This document shows, one piece after another, positions 1 through 6,381 of a stretch of 11,658 nucleotides of DNA; the first letter of the stretch is position 1, and every line of letters starts with the position of its first letter. A program made the translations under genes and the position numbers. Under the pieces are notes generated by a model. That model was not told the origin of the DNA and did not search any database. It saw nothing but the letters and a program-made list of their open reading frames with translations. Source of the stretch: JAXGVG01 sp040773965 (GTDB lineage Bacteria > Pseudomonadota > Alphaproteobacteria > UBA9219); contig JAXGVG010000051.1 in assembly GCA_040773965.1 (NCBI GenBank), positions 1 to 11,658 on the forward strand. The letters run 5' to 3'.

Positions 1-1199
1 ACTGGCGGCGGCTTACGTCTGCCGAAAGCGGCATCGTCAGGATTACAAGTTTTGAGGCTGCCGATCTGGCTTGTCAGGTTGCGGGCATGGTGCCGCGTGG
101 GGAAGCGCCGGATCAGTTCACTCCAAACCGTTACATCGAGCCCAAAGACCAGAAAAAGATGGATACGTTTATTCATTTTGCTTTGGCGGCGGTGGATGAA
201 GCCATCAAGGACAGCGGTTATGTGCCGCCGGACGACGAAGCGCGCGAACGCGCGGGGATTATGATCGGCTCCGGTATAGGCGGTTTAAACGAAATTTATG
301 AAACCTCAATCGTTTTGCGCGATAAAGGCCCGCGTCGTGTGTCGCCGTTCTTCATTCCCCGCAGTTTGATCAATCTCGCCTCAGGGCAGGCGTCGATTTA
401 TCACGGCTGGCGCGGGCCTAACCATTCTGTCGTGACGGCCTGCGCTTCGGGTTCTCATGCCATCGGCGACGCGGCGCGGCTTATTATGTTGGGCGATGCC
501 GACGTGATGGCGGCCGGGGGCGCGGAAGCGGCCGTGTGCCGGATCGGCGTGGCGGGATTCTGTGCGGTGCGCGCCCTGGCTACTTCTTTTAACGATGCTC
601 CGCTTAAGGCTTCACGTCCCTTCGATAAAGACCGTGACGGGTTTATCATGGGCGAAGGCGCGGGGATGGTCATCCTCGAAGAATATGAGCATGCGAAAAA
701 GCGCGGCGCCAAAATCTATGCTGAATTGATCGGGTATGGCATGTCGGGCGATGCTTACCATATGACGGCGCCGGCGGAAGACGGGAGCGGCGGGTTCCGG
801 GCGATGAAAAACGCCTTGGCCCGCGCGGGCATAGGTCCCGAAGCCGTGGATTATATCAACGCGCACGGCACAGGGACGCCTGTGGGCGACGAAATTGAAG
901 TCAATTCGGTCAAACGCCTGTTCGGTCCGGCTGCGAGCAATGTCATGATGTCGTCGACCAAGTCCGCCACCGGCCATCTGCTTGGCGCGGCAGGCGCCGT
1001 GGAAGCGATTTATTGCGTGAAAGCCATTAACGATGGCATTGCGCCGCCGACGCTGAATTTGGACAATGTTTCCGAAGGCTGCAAGGGAATCGATCTTGTT
1101 CCGCACAAGGCGAAAGAAAAGAAGATCGGCATAGCTCTCTCAAATTCATTCGGCTTTGGCGGCACCAACGCGAGCCTCGTTTTCAAAAAGCAATCATAA
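1..1199 (+). CDS. fabF: Beta-ketoacyl-ACP synthase II (FabF), 5' end missing
   Basis: This condensing enzyme extends acyl-ACP with malonyl-ACP in the cytosolic type II fatty acid synthesis cycle. The reading frame is open from base 3, well before the first in-frame ATG at 87. The residues encoded before that ATG (ESGIVRITSFEAADL) match the usual FabF N-terminal region, so the gene runs off the left edge and lacks roughly 20-25 residues. The thiolase-fold Cys-His-His triad is complete: Cys in TACASG (codon at 441), His in AHGTGTPVGD (864) and His in KSATGHLLGAAG (975). The C-terminal NSFGFGGTNASLVF loop holds the gatekeeper Phe. About 398 codons are visible against 410-420 for the family. In many alphaproteobacteria fabF follows acpP and precedes mltG. 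Here no mltG follows; an intergenic gap and a sensor kinase come next. Confidence 0.97.
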   Translation, partial: WRRLTSAESGIVRITSFEAADLACQVAGMVPRGEAPDQFTPNRYIEPKDQKKMDTFIHFALAAVDEAIKDSGYVPPDDEARERAGIMIGSGIGGLNEIYETSIVLRDKGPRRVSPFFIPRSLINLASGQASIYHGWRGPNHSVVTACASGSHAIGDAARLIMLGDADVMAAGGAEAAVCRIGVAGFCAVRALATSFNDAPLKASRPFDKDRDGFIMGEGAGMVILEEYEHAKKRGAKIYAELIGYGMSGDAYHMTAPAEDGSGGFRAMKNALARAGIGPEAVDYINAHGTGTPVGDEIEVNSVKRLFGPAASNVMMSSTKSATGHLLGAAGAVEAIYCVKAINDGIAPPTLNLDNVSEGCKGIDLVPHKAKEKKIGIALSNSFGFGGTNASLVFKKQS

Positions 1200-1464
1200 G
1201 ACGTTTGGCTGGCGAAAAGATCCGGAGACAGCCAACGATTAAGCTTCGTTTTTTGACGGCAAATATCTTAATTAAAAATTAGAAACCCATACAGAAGTAT
1301 GGGCATTTGAAGAGTTTGCGATTTTATCGGTTGTTTTCTCTTCAAGTTTTTGTTGCGGGCGAAAAGAATGCAACCACGGGCACACATTCAGATATTAGGG
1401 TTAATGTTTTTTTAGTTTAGGAGGTGTTACCTGAGGCCGCCAATCCTCATTAGAGTTTTCAATC
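1200..1464. other. Intergenic region between fabF and the hybrid kinase gene
   Basis: This AT-rich stretch has no convincing gene. After fabF, an imperfect dyad (TTGGCTG at 1205-1211, CAGCCAA at 1229-1235, 17-nt loop) is followed 13 nt later by six Ts (1249-1254), a weak terminator candidate. A perfect 7-bp hairpin lies at 1286-1303. Near the kinase, TTAA-N7-TTAG at 1401-1415 is one base off a full CtrA box (TTAA-N7-TTAA). A strong Shine-Dalgarno-like AGGAGGT (1419-1425) lies about 40 nt before the kinase ATG, too far to serve it. The kinase frame has a TGA at 1432, so no upstream start can use that site. No clear -35/-10 pair was recognised. Confidence 0.6.
1286..1303. promoter_or_regulatory. 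Perfect 7-bp hairpin with AGAA loop
   Basis: CCCATAC (1286-1292) and GTATGGG (1297-1303) are exact reverse complements around an AGAA tetraloop. No T-run follows on the plus strand. Read on the minus strand, the stem is followed by a T-rich tail (TTTCTAATTTTTAATT), so it resembles a minus-strand terminator, although no minus-strand gene ends here. It could instead be an operator dyad for the kinase gene or the 3' processing hairpin of the fabF transcript. The structure is seen directly; the role is not determined. Confidence 0.4.
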
Positions 1465-4098
1465 ATGCTGCGCATGACGTTCTGCCATCCTCTGTTTATT
1501 TTTCCCGCGCTTCTATTATTTTTTTCGGCAGGTCTGTATGTCCGAAACGAAATTAAAGATTTTGAAAGCGGCCAGGCCATTCGTGCGACACTTGCCGATG
1601 AAGCGCCCAATCTGACGGCCTCTTTACAGGACGCGTCATGGAATTTATTTCTCGAGCTTGAGGCCTATACGGATAAGAGCCAAACGTCCGAACAGATAAA
1701 AGTGGCGTTGCAGAAACTGGATGTTGTGAGAGAACAGGGAAAATCGATAAAAGATTATCTCGCGAAAAACCCTGAAATGGCCAAAAGGCATGAAAAAAGC
1801 CTTGGCCTTATTATATCGGCGGTGGAAAAAATCGACCGGTTTGAGCCGCAATTGAGTAAGGAACCTCCGCCGACAGAAGCTGAAGCCGAAGCGATGATTG
1901 ACGTGTTGGGTTCGGCCATCACATCGATCATGCGTTTCGATGACGCCATTAATCTCGAGCACAGAAATGAAGTCCAGGACATGCTTCGCATAATGAAGCA
2001 GGGTGAAAAGAATTTCGGTTATCTGTCGCTGTTCATTCTGTTGACGGGCTTGATGATGATCGTTTTTCTTTACAGAAACGCCCACGTTTACAAAACGAAG
2101 GCTGAGGCGCTTCAGTCGGCCGAACGCGCCAACGCCTTGTATGCCGCAGCCCTGCGTTCGACGCGCGTGGGGGTTTTCATTCGCGACAGGCTTCGTCCGG
2201 ATCAACCGGTGGTTTTTGTCAACGATGCCTTCCAGAATATTACCGGATATTCGCTGGAGGACGGGGGGAAGCTAAAATATGCTTTTCTTGCGGGATGGCA
2301 CACGGACAAGGCGACGCTGGAAAACATTAACGAAACGATCAAAAAGGGCGAGTCCAACACGTTTAACGCGCTTTTCTATCGCAAGGACGGGAGCGCGTTC
2401 TGGAGCGAAATGTTCGTAAGTCCCGTTAAAGATAAATATGGCATTGTGACGCATTATGTCTTTTTGCTTGCCGATATTACGGAACAGCGGCAGATGCAGG
2501 AAGCGCTTATCCAGGCCAAGGAGCAAGCCGAGAGGGCCAGCGCGGTCAAGACGAATTTCCTCGCTGTCATGAGTCACGAGATTCGCACGCCCATGAACGG
2601 GCTTCTGGGCGTGCTTAATTTGCTAGCCGACACGCCACTGGACGAAGAGCAACGAAAACTGGCCGCGATTGCCTTGTCCTCAAGCCAGTCGCTTCACAGA
2701 ATTATAAACGATATTCTCGACTTCGTGAAAATCGAGGCGGGAAAAATCGATATTCTAAACGAACCTTTTTTCCTCAGAATTCTTGTGAACGAAATGATGG
2801 ATCTTGTCCGTCCGTCGGCGGCCGTCAAAAACCTCGATCTAAAGCTGAAGGTGCAGGATTCGGTTCCTTCCGCGTTCATTAGCGATGCAGGACGCATCCG
2901 GCAAATTCTCCTTAATCTTGTGACCAACGCCGTCAAGTTCACGGAAGAAGGGTCCATTGAGGTGCGAGTCTTCGATCTTATGACCAATATTGTCGAAGGG
3001 AAGCCTCTCTCGCTGGTGCGTTTCGAGGTTGTCGATACAGGGATCGGTATTAGCGCGGCCGATCAGGACAAGCTGTTTAAGGAATTCAGCCAGGTCGAAC
3101 GTTTCTATACCCGGCGTTACGGCGGGGCCGGTCTTGGCCTTGCGATCGCGGAACGGTTGGTGAAACTTCTGGACGGCGAAATAGGGGTCGAGAGCAAGCC
3201 GGGGAAGGGAAGCAAGTTCTGGTTTGTCCTGCCCCTGACGATGGCCCCGGAAGGAACGATGGTTATACAGGCTGGCAAGATTGCGCAAGACGACGAGAGA
3301 CCGCCGCCGGTGACGAAGGGAAAAGAGGCCAAGCGAATTCTTCTCGTTGAGGACAATGACACCAATCAATTGGTAACGTGCCGCTATCTGCAGAAGGCCG
3401 GGTTCAACCCCGATACGGCGTCGAGCGGGGATGAAGCCATCATGAAGGCCGAGGCTGGCGAATACGATCTTGTCCTTATGGATATATCCATGCCCGGGAT
3501 TGACGGCCTTGAAGCCACGCGCCGCATCCGCGCGCTGGGCGGGTGGGCCGCTGAGGTTCCCGTGATCGCTTTGACGGCGCATGTCATGCCTGGCGACCAT
3601 GAACGAAGCCTGGCCGCAGGCATGAACGATCACCTGAACAAACCGATTGAATATCAAGAACTCGTTCGTTCGCTGGAATACTGGCTGCATGTTGCCGTTC
3701 AACCTGAAGGCGGACCTTCCGCACCGCGCGATGCGGCGGGAGGGCCGATCCCGGATATCGATCCCGCCATTATCCAAACGCTGGCCGACGATCTTGGCGT
3801 CGACGCCATGATGCGAATAACGCAGGTTTTCCTTGGCGAACTTGATCGCCACCTTTCGAGCCTCGTCGGTCAGGAGGAAAGGCCGGCCCTTGAAATCATT
3901 GAACGCAACGCGCATACGCTGAAAAGCAGCAGCGCCAATTGCGGGCTAAAACGATTCGCTACGTTGATGGCGTCGCTTGAAATGGCGGCGCGAGATAAAG
4001 ACCGCAAGCGTGTCATTTCTCTCCTGAGAGAGATCGAATCGGCCTATATGGACGGTCGCCAGGCGCTGATTAGAGAACGCGAGCGGTTCAGCACTTGA
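1465..4098 (+). CDS. Membrane hybrid histidine kinase with REC and HPt domains (tripartite phosphorelay)
   Basis: This 877-residue sensor autophosphorylates and passes phosphate internally from His to Asp to His. The order is: TM1 (about 6-26), a mostly helical periplasmic region (about 27-182), TM2 (about 185-204), PAS (about 224-345) ending in a short coiled coil, HisKA with the H-box His371 (MSHEIRTPMNG), HATPase with N-box Asn488, G1 DTGIGI (from 524) and G2 GGAGLGLAI (from 553). REC follows (about 623-740) with E629/D630, phospho-acceptor Asp673 (LMDISMPG) and Lys726, then HPt (about 770-877) with His817 (AHTLKSSSANCG). All phosphotransfer residues are present. This is the BarA/ArcB-like architecture. 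The PAS lacks the LOV cysteine motif, so flavin photochemistry is unlikely. The ATG at 1465 is the first start after an in-frame TGA at 1432. Only a weak AGAG precedes it; a second ATG at 1474 is possible. No response regulator with an output domain lies nearby, so the final phosphate acceptor is unknown. Confidence 0.95.
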   Translation: MLRMTFCHPLFIFPALLLFFSAGLYVRNEIKDFESGQAIRATLADEAPNLTASLQDASWNLFLELEAYTDKSQTSEQIKVALQKLDVVREQGKSIKDYLAKNPEMAKRHEKSLGLIISAVEKIDRFEPQLSKEPPPTEAEAEAMIDVLGSAITSIMRFDDAINLEHRNEVQDMLRIMKQGEKNFGYLSLFILLTGLMMIVFLYRNAHVYKTKAEALQSAERANALYAAALRSTRVGVFIRDRLRPDQPVVFVNDAFQNITGYSLEDGGKLKYAFLAGWHTDKATLENINETIKKGESNTFNALFYRKDGSAFWSEMFVSPVKDKYGIVTHYVFLLADITEQRQMQEALIQAKEQAERASAVKTNFLAVMSHEIRTPMNGLLGVLNLLADTPLDEEQRKLAAIALSSSQSLHRIINDILDFVKIEAGKIDILNEPFFLRILVNEMMDLVRPSAAVKNLDLKLKVQDSVPSAFISDAGRIRQILLNLVTNAVKFTEEGSIEVRVFDLMTNIVEGKPLSLVRFEVVDTGIGISAADQDKLFKEFSQVERFYTRRYGGAGLGLAIAERLVKLLDGEIGVESKPGKGSKFWFVLPLTMAPEGTMVIQAGKIAQDDERPPPVTKGKEAKRILLVEDNDTNQLVTCRYLQKAGFNPDTASSGDEAIMKAEAGEYDLVLMDISMPGIDGLEATRRIRALGGWAAEVPVIALTAHVMPGDHERSLAAGMNDHLNKPIEYQELVRSLEYWLHVAVQPEGGPSAPRDAAGGPIPDIDPAIIQTLADDLGVDAMMRITQVFLGELDRHLSSLVGQEERPALEIIERNAHTLKSSSANCGLKRFATLMASLEMAARDKDRKRVISLLREIESAYMDGRQALIRERERFST

Positions 4099-4173
4099 AC
4101 GATCGCCGATAATACGTTCTTATGCTATTTGTTCCGCAGTCCTTTCCCCGCCTTCTTGCCGTTTGCTTTCTTC

Positions 4174-6189
4174 ATGACTTCCGAACTTTCGCTAACGCTG
4201 AACGAATCACCTGAAACGCCTGATGGCGTTGTGCGGCTGGATTCGTCCGATATGCGGCTGCTGGGCGTATTGCCGGGCGACATTTTGGCTCTGGCGGGGC
4301 GACGGACGACCTATGCGCGCGCTCTTCCGGCCTTCATGGAAGACCGCAACCAGCGGCTGGCTGGCGTCAGCCGGGATTTGTCTGAAAACCTTGGGCTTCA
4401 ACCGGGCCAGAAGGTCCGTGTTTTGGGCGAAAGGCAAAAACCCGCGCTGGCCGAGAAGATTATGCTTGAAGTCGAAGACGAAATCGACCGTTTGCACGTC
4501 CTTGTTCGCGCCGGACAGCTTAATACCTTTTGGCGCGACCGTTCGCTTGTTGCGGGAGACCGGTTGCGCTTGCCGACATTGGACAGGAACCCTTTGTTTG
4601 TCGGAGTGTTATCGACACAACCCGACGGATTGGTTCAAATCGCTCACGGCACCGAGTTTGTCCTGAAGTCCAAAAAAGACGAAGGAAACCTTCCTTCCCT
4701 TGGCGGTTTGAGGGATGTTTACCGGACCTGTAAAACGTTGGCGTCTCTGCGCTTCAAATCGGATGGGCCCGGCATGACGCGGGCCGTGCTTCTTGAGGGG
4801 CCGTCGGGATGCGGCAAGGCTCGGCTGGTGACACGTCTCGCTCTTGAGATGGGCGTGCCCCTTGTTGTCCTTGATGTCCATCATTTGATGGACAAGAGCA
4901 TGTCGGGCACGAAGGGCGATTTGCCCGTGTCCCTGACGGAGATAGCGCGGCGAGGTCCCGTCATTTTGTTGCTCGATAACCTTGAAGCGCTGACGGGACA
5001 TGAGAGTAAATCGGCGGTTTTCGCCTTGGCCGGGCGCGTCGTACTGTCCCAGCTTATTTCGCTGCTTGACGAATTGCCGGCGCATCCGAATGTCATGTTA
5101 TTCGGCGTCGTCTCGGGCGTCGTGGAGCCGCGCTTTATAGAGCGCAACCGATTTGATCTTCGTTTGCCGGTCGATGCGCCGCACCGCCTGGCGCGTCATG
5201 AAATCCTTATCCTTGAAACCCGGAACATGCCGCTTGCGGGCAATGCCGATCTGGCGCGTTTGGCCACCATGACGGCGGGAACGACCGGGCGCGATTTGAA
5301 CCAACTGGCCGTATCGGCGGCGCGGATGGCTCTGGAGGCCTGTGTGACGGAAAGCGATTTCACGGCGGCTTTCAGGCATATCGAACCTTCGCTTCTTGGC
5401 GCGGTGCAGTGCGACATTCCCGAAACATCGTGGGATGAAGTCGTGGGACTTGACGACGTGAAGCCCTTGCTTCGAGAAACTCTTTCATGGTCTTTGCAGC
5501 ATTTCGGCAGGTTCCAGGCCTCGGGGGTTCGACCGCCGCGCTCGATCCTTCTTTCGGGAGGGCAGGGGACCGGGAAAACCTCGCTGGTGCGCGCGTTGGC
5601 GGGCATCATTCCGATGCATTTCATCGAACTGCTGTGCCCGACGCTTGCCGCAGAGGATCCGGCGAAAGCCGCTCAATATATACACGAGGGATTCATGCTG
5701 GCGCGACGTAAAACGCCATGTCTTGTGTTCTTTGACGATATCGACGTGCTGTTCGAAAGCGGCGCGGCGGCGGATCTGGCCTCGCATTTACAGCCCGTCG
5801 TGGCCCGGTTGCTGGTTGAACTGGATAATTTGCCTCTGATCCCCGGCGTGGTCGTCATCGCCGCTACGAACCGTCCCGACCGTCTGCCGACGGAGATTAT
5901 GCGTCCCGGACGGTTCGATTATGCCGTGACCCTGCCCATGCCCGATAACGCGGCGCGCAAGAAGATATTGCAAATGCATGCCCATAAGCTTCCCTTGGCG
6001 GCGGACGTCGATATCGGCCATCTGGCGGGACTTATGCAGGGCATGTCGCCGGCCGAGATGGCCAATCTTTGTAACCGCGTCGGCCTTATGGCGCTGCGTG
6101 AATCGCTGAACGACGCCAACGGCGGCGTCATTCCGCCGGTTGTCAACGCCGCGCTTTTCGAACAGGCGCTGAGGGGAAGGAAGAATTAG
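4174..6189 (+). CDS. Cdc48/p97-like double AAA+ ATPase with Cdc48 N-domain and degenerate first AAA module
   Basis: This is a 671-residue cytosolic AAA+ protein. Residues about 3-85 resemble the Cdc48/VAT double-psi N-domain (VRLDSSDMRLL, GVLPGDILAL, then GLQPGQKVRV), and about 88-165 the second N subdomain. Module D1 has Walker A GPSGCGKA (Lys215, but Ala for Ser/Thr), Walker B LLLDN (Asp268, Asn269 for the catalytic Glu) and no clear arginine finger, so it probably does not hydrolyse ATP. Module D2 has intact GGQGTGKT (Lys468, Thr469), Walker B FFDDID (Asp522 replacing Glu), sensor AATNRPD and the MRPGRFD fingers (Arg577, Arg580). Pore loops lack aromatics: KSMSG in D1, and AEDPA in D2 where p97 has MWFGE. 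The frame opens earlier at a TTG (4129), but ATG 4174 gives the start that fits the N-domain. Neither start has a clear Shine-Dalgarno. The gene follows the kinase after 75 nt with no visible terminator, so co-transcription is plausible. Its substrate is unknown. Confidence 0.9.
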   Translation: MTSELSLTLNESPETPDGVVRLDSSDMRLLGVLPGDILALAGRRTTYARALPAFMEDRNQRLAGVSRDLSENLGLQPGQKVRVLGERQKPALAEKIMLEVEDEIDRLHVLVRAGQLNTFWRDRSLVAGDRLRLPTLDRNPLFVGVLSTQPDGLVQIAHGTEFVLKSKKDEGNLPSLGGLRDVYRTCKTLASLRFKSDGPGMTRAVLLEGPSGCGKARLVTRLALEMGVPLVVLDVHHLMDKSMSGTKGDLPVSLTEIARRGPVILLLDNLEALTGHESKSAVFALAGRVVLSQLISLLDELPAHPNVMLFGVVSGVVEPRFIERNRFDLRLPVDAPHRLARHEILILETRNMPLAGNADLARLATMTAGTTGRDLNQLAVSAARMALEACVTESDFTAAFRHIEPSLLGAVQCDIPETSWDEVVGLDDVKPLLRETLSWSLQHFGRFQASGVRPPRSILLSGGQGTGKTSLVRALAGIIPMHFIELLCPTLAAEDPAKAAQYIHEGFMLARRKTPCLVFFDDIDVLFESGAAADLASHLQPVVARLLVELDNLPLIPGVVVIAATNRPDRLPTEIMRPGRFDYAVTLPMPDNAARKKILQMHAHKLPLAADVDIGHLAGLMQGMSPAEMANLCNRVGLMALRESLNDANGGVIPPVVNAALFEQALRGRKN

Positions 6190-6381
6190 TATGCGTCATT
6201 CCCGCGGAAGCGGGAATTCAGCGCGCCGCGTCTGCGGCGCATATGAGTCACATGTCGCGTGGATACGCGACGCTGGATCCCCGTTTTCACGGGGATGACA
6301 CAGAGCATTTTTTTTGTTCCAGAAAAAAAGTTAACCCCCTCAACGCTCACGCAACGCTCCCGCCTCACCCCATCTTCACCC
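6190..6381. other. Gap between convergent genes, holding a structured repeat and poly-T/poly-A tracts
   Basis: The AAA+ gene and priA converge on this gap. Bases 6192-6302 form the four-hairpin repeat listed separately. Beyond it, eight Ts (6308-6315), a short GTTCCAG spacer and seven As form a near-symmetrical T-run/A-run. This could give a U-tail to transcripts arriving from either side, with the last repeat hairpin as the stem for the plus strand. The T-run starts 11 nt after that stem, which is further than a standard Rho-independent terminator allows. Nothing recognisable lies between 6330 and 6381. Confidence 0.6.
6192..6302. repeat. Palindromic intergenic repeat element of four consecutive hairpins
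   Basis: Four hairpins with 4-nt loops lie back to back. H1 has stems ATTCCCGC (6198-6205) and GCGGGAAT (6210-6217). H2 has GCGCCGC (6223-6229) and GCGGCGC (6234-6240). H3 has GTCGCGT (6254-6260) and ACGCGAC (6265-6271). H4 has ATCCCCGT (6277-6284) and ACGGGGAT (6289-6296). The outer arms 6192-6221 and 6273-6302 are inverted copies, matching at 23 of 30 positions, and all seven differences are transitions. This is the widespread REP/MITE-like motif 'GTCATTCCCGC...GCGGGAAT' of proteobacterial intergenic DNA. Its chance translation (VIPVKTGIQ, SRFRGND) is a familiar spurious-protein signature. It sits between convergent genes, where such repeats are common and may limit read-through. Confidence 0.85.

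Noticed and set aside
2134..2500. LOV-type photosensory domain in the kinase
   Set aside because: The PAS has the NDAFQNITGYS start found in LOV-like PAS domains, but the flavin-binding GRNCRFLQ cysteine motif is absent.
2839..3915. 358-residue minus-strand open frame
   Set aside because: It is antisense to the HisKA, HATPase and REC domains of the kinase and shows no family signature; it follows from codon bias of the real gene.
4129..4173. TTG-initiated 15-residue hydrophobic extension of the AAA+ protein as a signal peptide
   Set aside because: It has no positively charged n-region before the hydrophobic stretch beyond one Arg, no ribosome binding site, and the Cdc48 N-domain aligns from ATG 4174.
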